DNA of 64,000 bases from assembly GCA_029260615.1 (NCBI GenBank), contig JAJDCX010000033.1:59852-123851 (forward strand), given 5' to 3'. The position numbers and the translations under genes are program-made. Positions 18,981-28,265 of this stretch are shown here, piece by piece; the first letter of the stretch is position 1, and every line of letters starts with the position of its first letter. The stretch is from Phycisphaeraceae bacterium. GTDB taxonomy: Bacteria > Planctomycetota > Phycisphaerae > Phycisphaerales > Phycisphaeraceae. Below the pieces are notes generated by a model. The model saw only the letters and a program-made list of their open reading frames with translations. It did no database searches and was not told the origin of the DNA.

Positions 18981-19772
18981 ATGAGCCGCGCCGCCTCGTT
19001 TACGAATGACCCCAGCCTCACCGGGACCACTGGTCTAAGCGCGCTGAACCGCCAGCCCCTGTCCCCCGAGCAGCAGCTCCAGGCCCTCAAGCGCGTCCAG
19101 GCCCAGGCCGAGCAACGCGTCAAGCTCGGCATGCAGCTATTCAAAGCCGCCGAGGCCCGCCTATCCACCCAGACAGACATGCTCGGCCAGATCAAGACCC
19201 TCCAGAGCCAACTCCGCGAGCAGGTCAACAAAGACGTCGCCAAGAGCCTGCACGAATACGACCAGTGGATCGGCCAGATCGACGAAAGCTTCACCACCGC
19301 CATCCGTAAGCTCGAAGAAAAAATCGACGCGGTCCAAGCCAACATCGTCACCAGCGAGTCAAGAGTCAAGCACATGCTCGATCGCGCAGAAGCCCTGCTC
19401 GACCAGAACCGCTGCCTCGTAGAACAAAATAGCCTCAACCCAACCAACCCACAACCACCCCAGCACACCGAACCCCCAACACCCCCGACTCCCACCGCTA
19501 CCCAAGCTCCCTCGGCATACCCGATCCCCCCAGCTTCTACCCACAAGCCCATCACCGACAACCCAACGCCCAGCCCAATATCCAAACTCACACCCAACCC
19601 CCAGACAAACCCCGACACCGACCTGCCCAACGACTCCCATCAGATCCATCCTGACCAGGAAAAGATCTACTCGACCCTCCTGCAAAGGCTCATGAAAGAC
19701 GACACCGAGAAAGACACAGCGGACAACGTCACAGAAGATGAAGGCCCCGAAGGCAACGCCAGCGCCGCGTAA
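18981..19772 (+). CDS. Hypothetical coiled-coil protein with Pro/Thr-rich linker
   Basis: Long open frame; helical N-terminal half, low-complexity PTNPQPPQHTEPPTPPTPT. Confidence 0.6.
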   Translation: MSRAASFTNDPSLTGTTGLSALNRQPLSPEQQLQALKRVQAQAEQRVKLGMQLFKAAEARLSTQTDMLGQIKTLQSQLREQVNKDVAKSLHEYDQWIGQIDESFTTAIRKLEEKIDAVQANIVTSESRVKHMLDRAEALLDQNRCLVEQNSLNPTNPQPPQHTEPPTPPTPTATQAPSAYPIPPASTHKPITDNPTPSPISKLTPNPQTNPDTDLPNDSHQIHPDQEKIYSTLLQRLMKDDTEKDTADNVTEDEGPEGNASAA

Positions 19773-19931
19773 CCCCCGCTACACATCTGCTCCCCCCTCC
19801 TCCGCAAGCCCACACCGACACGATAAATGTGTTCATCCCCTTTTTCTCTGTCTTTTCTCTGTGAGGGACCTGCCGGGATGGTCACCATTGACCTCGGGTC
19901 CGCTACCGGATGCACTCTACGATTCAATCAG

Positions 19932-22379
19932 TTACAACACTAACACCAGCACGGCAGCAAGTATCGCCAGAGAAGATGCGCCTATTGCAAGCGCGTGATA
20001 CCTGCCCCGAACCATCAATTGACGTGGTGCGAGTAAACTAACATAAGCAAATGCGAACATACTGAATAAAATAGCCACGACCACCAGCCGATCGGCTCGG
20101 GTGTACTCCTCCACATCGGGGACAATCCGGCCGTATGAAACCAAATATGCCGCAAGGGTCAGCACCTGGCCCAGAGCCAGTTCGGCGCGTAATCGGAGAA
20201 TGGGGCCGGCATCCTCTGCCTTTGCATATATGGATCCCCCCGCCCAGATGCAGCACATGGCCAGTATAATAAGGAAGAACAGTGGACCAATTACCCGGAT
20301 CAACCACCGTGTCCATATGCGGTCCAAAGTAAAGCGGAGTTCTGCTTCGTGAAGCTGCCGAACATTGCTTAATTCGTACTCATGATCTAACTGATTTGTT
20401 TTTCGGATCAGAAATACGTTTGCCTCGCGAACATTCCAGCCAGCAGCTCTATCCTTACGATCGCCTTGTTGTGTTGGCGCTGTGAAATCTAATACAAGTA
20501 ATCTCCACATGTTATCCGGCTTCGTCAGGGCTATTGGAATACTCAGCCGCTGGGAATCAAACGGGAACCCACGGGCTTCAAACTCTCCAATAAACGTCCC
20601 ATAAACTCGGAACAAATAGGTCGTCATCCCGGCCCGGCCCTCACGGAACCCGACCCGCTGTATATCCAACGAATCGTCGTGGACGCCTCCTACTTTAAGG
20701 ATCGCGTCGTCCGTACCAAACAACTTGTGTCCGGCTTGAACACGTTCTTCATCTGAAAGAATTTCTTTATTCTTTGATGGTGGAAGCTGTGAGGGATCCA
20801 CTGTCACTTCCATATGAAACCTCGCGCGGAACGTTTCCTTCGCAAGATCAATATCGGTGATGCGGACGTTATCAAAGCGAAGTGCCACCGCAGGAACGAT
20901 CTTTGGAACCGTGGAGAAATCTCGCCTACCACTGCTATCGCTCACTGCCTCTTGATCCGAAATATCTAAGTGAACGGCCTGAAAAGGATAGACCCGGATC
21001 TTTCCCTCGGCGTGAAGCATGATCGGCCTTGCGAGGCGTTCTTCGACACTGGTTTCGTTGTCTGTCCGCTCGCCCCGCTTCTCCTGACCTGTTAGGTCCT
21101 TCGGTTTAGTTTCTATTGGCCGCAAGGTGATACGGCCGGTTGAAGTCGCGACGTCCCGGGAACATACTTCTCGTAAGTGACGGTGTGCGACCTGCCCGGC
21201 ATGTTTTGTGCCATACCTGATCTGGCCCCCGCGATTACGTTCATAATCCAAGGCCTGACGAAGAAGATCCGAACCCACTACGCATCGACGGACAAATACC
21301 ACGCCGCTAGGGTCGCGTCGGAGCTTAGGATTAGCAACCAAGACACGCTGATACACATCAAGGATGCGATCGGAGACCGTCCAAGGCATGTTCGCCATGA
21401 GGTAAAGCTTAGACTTGTCGCTATCAGAAAAATACACATCGCCACGTTGTACCGTGCTTGAAAAGGCGACGACGGACATCGGGACGCCGGTCTTGGCTAG
21501 CTCGTCGTTGAACCACTCCAGCAGGTAATCGCCCCATGTATTGTGACAGATCATAACCACTGCAAGGTGCCCTTTAGCCTCTTTTACCCGATCGATCAAC
21601 GCCCGCACTTTCGTTTTGACCTTATCAACCTCAGAACGATCTGGTAATGATTCGCCGTCCAGACTCAACCCGATGTTTTCTTTAGATAGACCGTCCGTGT
21701 CATAGGCATCATTCAGTTTCACATCTAATTCATTGAATAACGGGTATCCCTCAGACTCGCCAATCAACAAGACTTGCGTGATCGGATCTATGTTTTGTTT
21801 TTTTACCAAGTGATCCAACAGTGCGACAATGTCTCTTCCGGTGTTGTCGTCGTTACCCAGAAAGACTCGGGAAGGCCCATATTCGAAGTATTGATGGTCG
21901 CCATTGAGGAGGAAGACCGGGACCTTCAGAGAGCTTAAAACAAATTTCGAGGTGGACCCACCGCCGCTGGCCTCCGGGCCTGAGCCGTTGCCTTCATCGA
22001 CCCTAAGGCGGAGAAGATCCTTGCCCCACGAATTGTCAAATACCGCAAGGGTGCGAGGATCGCGGCTTATATCTTTGTATACCTCGGCGATCTCTAGGCC
22101 TTTATTCGTATCCCTGTATCGCAATTCAAATTTCTGGTCAGGCCCCAGGGCTTCCCCGATGACAATCCGGAGCGTTTCTAAATGAAGCTGCTGGAATGAC
22201 GAATCGATTGGTTGCCGACCGACAAGGTAGATGACAGGGGTGCCCTGCGAATCCTGTGAGGCCCATCGCACGGCTTGCCTCCCCAGAACGCACAAGACAA
22301 GGAAGACAGCCACCACCAATACAGCGGCTATCGCACGGTACCTACGGGATATCAGGTGGCGAAACCATCGTTTTAACAT
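19932..22379 (-). CDS. Type I periplasmic-binding-fold / pentameric ligand-gated ion channel fusion protein
   Basis: N-terminal TM then PBP-like region (VIYLVGRQP...VLLIGESEGYPLFNEL...GHLAVVMICHNTW...); C-terminal FEARGFPFDSQRLSIPI (Pro-loop), M1 WLIRVIGPLFFLIILAMCCIW, M2/M3 RLRAELALGQVLTLAAYLVSYGRIVPDVEEYTRADRLVVVAILFSMFAFAYV, and M4. Confidence 0.75.
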   Translation of the reverse strand: MLKRWFRHLISRRYRAIAAVLVVAVFLVLCVLGRQAVRWASQDSQGTPVIYLVGRQPIDSSFQQLHLETLRIVIGEALGPDQKFELRYRDTNKGLEIAEVYKDISRDPRTLAVFDNSWGKDLLRLRVDEGNGSGPEASGGGSTSKFVLSSLKVPVFLLNGDHQYFEYGPSRVFLGNDDNTGRDIVALLDHLVKKQNIDPITQVLLIGESEGYPLFNELDVKLNDAYDTDGLSKENIGLSLDGESLPDRSEVDKVKTKVRALIDRVKEAKGHLAVVMICHNTWGDYLLEWFNDELAKTGVPMSVVAFSSTVQRGDVYFSDSDKSKLYLMANMPWTVSDRILDVYQRVLVANPKLRRDPSGVVFVRRCVVGSDLLRQALDYERNRGGQIRYGTKHAGQVAHRHLREVCSRDVATSTGRITLRPIETKPKDLTGQEKRGERTDNETSVEERLARPIMLHAEGKIRVYPFQAVHLDISDQEAVSDSSGRRDFSTVPKIVPAVALRFDNVRITDIDLAKETFRARFHMEVTVDPSQLPPSKNKEILSDEERVQAGHKLFGTDDAILKVGGVHDDSLDIQRVGFREGRAGMTTYLFRVYGTFIGEFEARGFPFDSQRLSIPIALTKPDNMWRLLVLDFTAPTQQGDRKDRAAGWNVREANVFLIRKTNQLDHEYELSNVRQLHEAELRFTLDRIWTRWLIRVIGPLFFLIILAMCCIWAGGSIYAKAEDAGPILRLRAELALGQVLTLAAYLVSYGRIVPDVEEYTRADRLVVVAILFSMFAFAYVSLLAPRQLMVRGRYHALAIGASSLAILAAVLVLVL

Positions 22380-22381
22380 CG

Positions 22382-23593
22382 TCACTCCCCAGCCGGTATG
22401 CGGTGGCTTTCGTCGCCAATCCCTGCACAATCATGACTCTTGCCCATATCATCAGGCAAGTTGCCACCCGGAGTCTGCGCAAACAGCACATCAAGGTCTT
22501 TGGTAATGCAAGGTGGAAGTTTATGGAGGACATGAATCGTAAGCTGCTGACTATCTCTTTCCACGGCTACCTCTTTCAGAGAATGAAAACCGGTCCATAC
22601 CGCGTTCTTATCGAGCCCCTCTCCCCCGGTCATAAAACCAATGAATGCCTCAGCCAGACCGGGATACGAACTCATCGTAGTTACGGCCATACACTCTACC
22701 GACAGAATAACGCCTTCCCTTGGCAGGCCGAACCCCAATCCCTCTTGCTCTTTATTAACAATGCTTGCGACATCTCCCTCATAAGCCATCGCAACGCGGC
22801 GATTGCCTTTCCGTATTTCATCCAGATACCGATCATCCTCACGAATCGCCTTGCCTTTAAACCACGCATGCAAACGTTCGATACCTGCTTTGTGTTCGTC
22901 TTCGTCCAGCGAGTTCGGCGCGTATCCCAAAGACATCATGGCGGCGGCATAAACCTCCGCGTGGTCATTAAGCAGCGAGGCTTTGCCTGGGTCCTCCGTT
23001 ACCCACGACCAGCTCGGCCCCGATTCATCCCCCTTAAACACTTCTGTATCAAAAACCAGCCCCGTGAAGCCGCATAAATAGGGCACCGCATACCCACCCA
23101 TATCCGTCAACGCCGCATCCGCTAGCTCTTCTATTCCCCCAGGGTGCTTCGCTATAACCCCCGTTCTATTACGCAAAGACGGGCTTAATTTTCTCAGCAA
23201 CACATCTCCGCTCTCTGTTAACCTCGGCACCGCATAACTGCTGGGTACCACAACATCGATCGGAGCTGGATTTTTTAACAGTTCCTTATGCAACTCCTCA
23301 TTAGATCGGATGAATACCAACACAACCCTGCAGTTATACTGTTTCTCGAAATCACGGATCAGGTTTGGGCTTATGTAATCCACCCAGGTCAATACTCGTA
23401 ACACCGGCTGATTCTGGTTGTCCAGTGGGTTATGCGAACCGTCACATGAATTCAACAGGCTGCCCGTACCAAGCAAAACCATAAGGACCAGCCATCTTGT
23501 CCACGCCGTACGGATGGCCTCGCCACCAAAATACTGTTCGGGTACAAGCATATCCGTAACGCTGTGCATCCCTGCCGTCTTGGTCATGCTCAC
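22382..23593 (-). CDS. PotD-like extracellular solute (polyamine)-binding lipoprotein
   Basis: LRVLTWVDYISPNLIRDFEKQYNCRV...IDVVVPSSYAVPRL...YAVPYLCGFTGLVFDTEVF...RRVAMAYEGDVASIV; lipobox-like LLNSC. Confidence 0.82.
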   Translation of the reverse strand: MSMTKTAGMHSVTDMLVPEQYFGGEAIRTAWTRWLVLMVLLGTGSLLNSCDGSHNPLDNQNQPVLRVLTWVDYISPNLIRDFEKQYNCRVVLVFIRSNEELHKELLKNPAPIDVVVPSSYAVPRLTESGDVLLRKLSPSLRNRTGVIAKHPGGIEELADAALTDMGGYAVPYLCGFTGLVFDTEVFKGDESGPSWSWVTEDPGKASLLNDHAEVYAAAMMSLGYAPNSLDEDEHKAGIERLHAWFKGKAIREDDRYLDEIRKGNRRVAMAYEGDVASIVNKEQEGLGFGLPREGVILSVECMAVTTMSSYPGLAEAFIGFMTGGEGLDKNAVWTGFHSLKEVAVERDSQQLTIHVLHKLPPCITKDLDVLFAQTPGGNLPDDMGKSHDCAGIGDESHRIPAGE

Positions 23594-24507
23594 CCTCCCC
23601 CGTCGCTATCTGGTGACATGGCCTGATATGCCTCAAGCGTCATAAAGGAGAGCTTTTCTCGAGCGATTATATTGACCCAAGAAGAGTCGCGGAATAGCTG
23701 CAGGAATTCTGGGGACACCGATTCCGCGCCTGATTCACAGAGGTCTACATACCCAGGATTCGGCAGGACCTCGTTATGCACACGCGATTCGCCATCGACT
23801 TGTGTGCAAGTGGCCATCAATGCGTAAGCTAAACGCGCAGGGCTATCTGGCTGGGACCAATCTATGTAAGACACTGGAACCAGATCGTACCCTCGCTCTC
23901 TTTCTCGTAAGCCAGGGATATCATTAACGGTTAATGTAAAACATCGGCCGTTAAAAAAAGCGGCAGTTGTATGGGATGCTACAACATTTAGTGCCGCAAT
24001 CGCCTTGGGGTCTTCCGGCCAGCCCCTGCGGGCGAGTACCGCATCCGGCATCACATAGTTGAAAATCCTGTGTCCTCCATATGCCAGTACCGGCTTGCTC
24101 GCGGCCACCATATCCGCTGACAGGGTCCGCCTAGCTGATGTGGTGTTCAGTAGACTACCGTAGCCGATGAGATCAAAGGCGGATTGTTCGATAACTGCTT
24201 CGATTCCCGTCCAGGGATACTTCCAGACAGGGAGGTCGGAGGCTCGCAAATGCCCGCGCAACGACACCTGCACCGGTTTGGTATAACCAAGATCAATCAA
24301 CCGCATCGATATCTCCGAATCACCTGTATCAGACATGTGTTCACTTTCGATATGCGCCGATAAAAGCCGCTCGATCTTAGCAGTTCCCGTCCCATCGATT
24401 TGAGTTTTTATTGCCGTACACCCGCCACACAGAGTCGACATCGCCACAAGAATCAGACCAAGAAGCGGGCAAGAAAAACGATACGAGTATATTTTCATTA
24501 CTTGCAC
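23590..24507 (-). CDS. Gamma-glutamylcyclotransferase-like lipoprotein
   Basis: FDLIGYGSLLNTTSARRTLS (YGSL) ... AYGGHRIFNYVMP ... LRERERGYDLVPVSYI; lipobox CGGC. Confidence 0.6.
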   Translation of the reverse strand: MQVMKIYSYRFSCPLLGLILVAMSTLCGGCTAIKTQIDGTGTAKIERLLSAHIESEHMSDTGDSEISMRLIDLGYTKPVQVSLRGHLRASDLPVWKYPWTGIEAVIEQSAFDLIGYGSLLNTTSARRTLSADMVAASKPVLAYGGHRIFNYVMPDAVLARRGWPEDPKAIAALNVVASHTTAAFFNGRCFTLTVNDIPGLRERERGYDLVPVSYIDWSQPDSPARLAYALMATCTQVDGESRVHNEVLPNPGYVDLCESGAESVSPEFLQLFRDSSWVNIIAREKLSFMTLEAYQAMSPDSDGGG

Positions 24508-24643
24508 TGTAACTATAATAACACCTTTCCCAAGCCAGGGCGTGATTGTTCATATCAGAGCGGAGAAGCTAAGGGGACAAAATCTAAGGAGACATTCTAC
24601 CTCATTGAACGATGTCAAAGTGCCTGGTTTGTGTCTTATCTTA

Positions 24644-25843
24644 TTATATTATCGTCACGGTGCCGATGACGCGTTCGAGTTGTCTTAACGCCTGTCGGAT
24701 GCGTTGTTCGTTTTCGACGAGCGCCATGCGGACGTAGCCTTCGCCTAGTGCGCCGAAGGCGGCGCCGGGGGTCATGGCGACTTCGGCTTGATCGACCATG
24801 GCTAAACAGAAGTCGTTGGTGGAGCCGTTGTATCTGGCAAGCAATTCGGGGTTGACCTTGGCCCAGACGAACATGGTGGCGCGGGGGGAGTCGATCTGCC
24901 AGCCTAGTTTTTGTAGGCCACGGACGAGCAGGTCGCGGCGGGCTTCGTAGATTCGGGCTTGTTTTTCGACGTGTTTGTCGCCCTCGCGCATGGCGATGAT
25001 GGCGGCGATCTGGACGGCCTGGAAGATACCGTAGTCGTAGTAGCCCTTGACGGTTTTAAGTGCGTCGATCATCTGGCTGTTGCCGCAGCAGAAGCCGATG
25101 CGCCAGCCGGCCATGTTGTAGGGCTTACTGAGGGTCGAGAACTCGACGCCGTAGTCTTTAGCGCCGTTGGCCGAGAGGTAGCTGGGGGCTTTGTAGTTAT
25201 CGAAGCAGGTCTCGCCGTAGGCGAAGTCGTGCATGACCATGACCTGATGCTCGGCGGCGAGCTCAACAACACGATCAAAGAACGCGGGGTCAACGGTCAT
25301 GGTGGTGGGGTTGTGTGGGTAGTTGAGGATGATGACTTTTGGCTTTGGCGTGAGGTGTGTCAGCACGTCGCCGATGCGCTGAAGGAAAGCATCGTCGTTA
25401 CCTAGCGGGACCGACACCGTGCTGGCACCGGCGAGGACGACGGCGTAGGTGTGGATCTGAAACGCGGGGTCTGCCACGACGGCGATGTCGCCTGGGCCTA
25501 ACAGGCCGAGGCACATGTGGCTGAAGCCTTCTTTTGAGCCGATGGTTGCGACGACTTCATGATCGGGGTCCAGTTCGACGCCCCACTTGCGCTTGTATTT
25601 CAGGGCCATCTCTCGGCGGAGGTTGTAGACGCCGGCGGAGACGGAGTACCGGCTGTTGCGCGGATCGAGTACGGCCTCACGGATCTTGTCGACCACCGCA
25701 TCGGGCGCGGGGTCTGACGGGTTTCCCATGTTCATGTCGATCACATCCGCGCCGGCTTGACGGCGTTCGTAGATCAACTGCTTGAGCTTACCAAGCACAT
25801 AAGGCGGGAGGCGTTCGATGCGGGTGGCGGGCTGGATGTCCAT
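24644..25843 (-). CDS. PLP-dependent class I/II aminotransferase (AlaC/DapL-like)
   Basis: VIDMNMGNPSDPAPDAVVDKIREAV...YSVSAGVYNLRREMA...FSTLSKPYNMAGWRIGFCCG. Confidence 0.9.
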   Translation of the reverse strand: MDIQPATRIERLPPYVLGKLKQLIYERRQAGADVIDMNMGNPSDPAPDAVVDKIREAVLDPRNSRYSVSAGVYNLRREMALKYKRKWGVELDPDHEVVATIGSKEGFSHMCLGLLGPGDIAVVADPAFQIHTYAVVLAGASTVSVPLGNDDAFLQRIGDVLTHLTPKPKVIILNYPHNPTTMTVDPAFFDRVVELAAEHQVMVMHDFAYGETCFDNYKAPSYLSANGAKDYGVEFSTLSKPYNMAGWRIGFCCGNSQMIDALKTVKGYYDYGIFQAVQIAAIIAMREGDKHVEKQARIYEARRDLLVRGLQKLGWQIDSPRATMFVWAKVNPELLARYNGSTNDFCLAMVDQAEVAMTPGAAFGALGEGYVRMALVENEQRIRQALRQLERVIGTVTII

Positions 25844-25950
25844 GTCGGTGTGCTCGGTGACTGGGTGTGGAGTCTGCGCAGGCCTGTAAGACTTCTGGAA
25901 TTACTCACGTTTTTTCAGGTTTGGCAAAGCCGACCGTCATTCCCCCCGGA

Positions 25951-26925
25951 TCATTTCCCCCGAGTCTTCGCCTTCTGGGTAAGCCAGCTCTTATTCAGTG
26001 CCGGTTCCAAGACCACTACTTTAGCGTCTGCGAGCATCGAACGCGCAGCCTGCTGCATCCGTTGGCCTTCCAGCTCTAATTGGACGCTGTGTTGAAGCTC
26101 CTCACGGGCAGCCTCAAACGGGGTCGCATCGGCGGGCAGACTTTCTTCTAGTTTCATAATTATGAAATGATCGTCCACTGCGATGAGGTCGCTGAGGCCG
26201 CCGACCTGCAAGGTAGAAAGCGTCTGGCGTAGTGCCTTGGGGTAAGTCGAATCGGCCAGGCTGATCGGCGAGAGCAGCCCGCCCTGAGCGGCGCTGGCGT
26301 CGGTCGAATGTAATGAGGCAAGGTCGGCAAACGACTCACCCGAGGCGGCCCGGTCACGCAGTGCGCTTGCCTGGTTCAATGAATCCGCGACGATGATCCG
26401 CACCCGGTAGCGTTGGCCGTGGCGCAGCTCGTAGGCTTGACGGACCAGGGCCGGGGGCACGGTGACTTGATCTTTAACAAGCAGGCGCAGCCCGGCGTTG
26501 CGGAAGAGCATGGACTGGAATCCCAGCTTCCCCATGTCTCGGTCACTGAACATCTTGATAAGCAGCCTCGTCGCCTCGTTGGGGTCGGCGGAGAGAGTGT
26601 TTCGCATGTGCAGCTCTTCGGCGTCAATCAGCTCCGGCGTCAGCAAGAGTCCCCGTTGGGCGAGTCGGTCACGGATCATCCTGTCGAGTACGAGCTCGGT
26701 TAAGACCTGGCCGCCGGCCGTTTCGATGAGTCGTCCGTGCAGGGCGGCCTCGGTGACGGGTTGCCCGTTGATGTAGGCGACCGGAGCGGAGGCCGGACGG
26801 GGTGTAGCCGGGGCCGTGGGGTTGGCCCGCTGAGCAGGCACAGCTACTTGGGACGGGGATTCACAGCCCACCAGCAGCGCCGCTAACACCACGAATGTCC
26901 ATACTTCTTGTCGCATGTCAGGCAC
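25951..26925 (-). CDS. SurA/PpiC-type parvulin peptidyl-prolyl isomerase lipoprotein
   Basis: SGESFADLASLHSTDASAAQGGLLSPISLADSTYPKALRQTLSTLQVGGLSDLIAVDDHFIIMKLEE. Confidence 0.82.
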   Translation of the reverse strand: MPDMRQEVWTFVVLAALLVGCESPSQVAVPAQRANPTAPATPRPASAPVAYINGQPVTEAALHGRLIETAGGQVLTELVLDRMIRDRLAQRGLLLTPELIDAEELHMRNTLSADPNEATRLLIKMFSDRDMGKLGFQSMLFRNAGLRLLVKDQVTVPPALVRQAYELRHGQRYRVRIIVADSLNQASALRDRAASGESFADLASLHSTDASAAQGGLLSPISLADSTYPKALRQTLSTLQVGGLSDLIAVDDHFIIMKLEESLPADATPFEAAREELQHSVQLELEGQRMQQAARSMLADAKVVVLEPALNKSWLTQKAKTRGK

Positions 26926-27056
26926 GCTAAGGCTGGCCTACGCCTGTGTCAACGTAGCGGATATATAGCTAGGGTTGCCCCGGGGCGGGCGTTGCTTAGA
27001 ATCCTTGTGTCACACCCAACCGACCCCCGGCCTCCCGGACCCACCCGGACCCATCG

Positions 27057-28265
27057 ATGCAACGACGCTATCTGGACAATGCGGCGACCAGCTTCCCCAA
27101 ACCCCCCGAGGTGCTTGAAGCGGTGACGCGGTATGCCTGTGAACTGGGCGCGAGCCCGGGGCGGGGTGCGTATGGTGAGGCAAAGCAGGCGGGGGTTCTT
27201 TTTGATGATTGCAGGGAGCGTATCAATCAACTGATCCACGGGGAAGATCCCAGTCACATTATTTTCACACTCAACGCCAGCGATGCCTTGAACATGGCGA
27301 TCCGGGGTGTTGTTCACGGGAGTGCTTCAACAAACAAGAAGCCGCACGTCATCACGACCTGGATGGAGCATAACTCGGTGCTTCGGCCAATGAACGAGTT
27401 GGTCAACCGCGGGGATATGGAGCAGACCCGTGTGCCCTGCGATCCGGTGACAGGGTTGGTTGATCCAGAGGACATACGCAAAGCGATACGCCCCAACACG
27501 GTGTTGATCGCGGTGGTGCATGGGTCGAATGTGACGGGCACGCTACAACCGGTGTCTGCGATCGGTGCGGTCGCGCGCGAACACGGTGTCCTGTTCTTAG
27601 TTGATGCGGCGCAGACCGTGGGGCATGTGCCGATTGATGTGCGGGCGATGGGCATTGACTTGCTTGCGTTCCCGGGGCATAAGGGGTTGCTTGGGCCGTT
27701 GGGGACGGGGGCACTGTACATACGGCCGGGCATTGAAAAACAGATGGTGACCAGCCGTGAGGGCGGTACGGGTTCGGTCAGTGATCAGGACACGCAACCC
27801 GTCTTCATGCCCGATCGGTTCGAGCCCGGAAGCCACAACGCGCCGGGAATTATTGGTTTGTCTCAGGGTGTGAAGTGGATTCTGAATAAGGGCGTCGATG
27901 AGTTGTGGCGGCATCAACGCGAATTGATACGGCTGATGATCGAGCGCCTCGCCGACGGCATGCCTGGGCTACGGCTATTCGGCCCGCAAGGCATTGAAAA
28001 TCGCGTCGGTGTTTTCAGCATCCGCATAGACGGCTTCGATGATCCACAGTCGCTGTCGGATGTGTTGGAGAAGGATTTTGGATTGCTCACGCGATCGGGC
28101 ATCCACTGCGCACCGTTGGCACATCAGACGATCGGGACGGATCAAGTCGGGGGGACGACGCGGTTGAGTTTCGGGCCGTTCACGACGCAAGAAGATGTTT
28201 TGTATATCTGTGACAGCCTGGGGCACATCTGCCAGGGTCAGGCGGCGCGGGTATCTTCCTGCTGA
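27057..28265 (+). CDS. Class V aminotransferase / cysteine desulfurase family protein
   Basis: RYLDNAATSFPKPPEVLEAV...TWMEHNSVLRPM...LVDAAQTVGHVPIDV...DLLAFPGHKGLLGPLGTGALYI. Confidence 0.9.
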   Translation: MQRRYLDNAATSFPKPPEVLEAVTRYACELGASPGRGAYGEAKQAGVLFDDCRERINQLIHGEDPSHIIFTLNASDALNMAIRGVVHGSASTNKKPHVITTWMEHNSVLRPMNELVNRGDMEQTRVPCDPVTGLVDPEDIRKAIRPNTVLIAVVHGSNVTGTLQPVSAIGAVAREHGVLFLVDAAQTVGHVPIDVRAMGIDLLAFPGHKGLLGPLGTGALYIRPGIEKQMVTSREGGTGSVSDQDTQPVFMPDRFEPGSHNAPGIIGLSQGVKWILNKGVDELWRHQRELIRLMIERLADGMPGLRLFGPQGIENRVGVFSIRIDGFDDPQSLSDVLEKDFGLLTRSGIHCAPLAHQTIGTDQVGGTTRLSFGPFTTQEDVLYICDSLGHICQGQAARVSSC

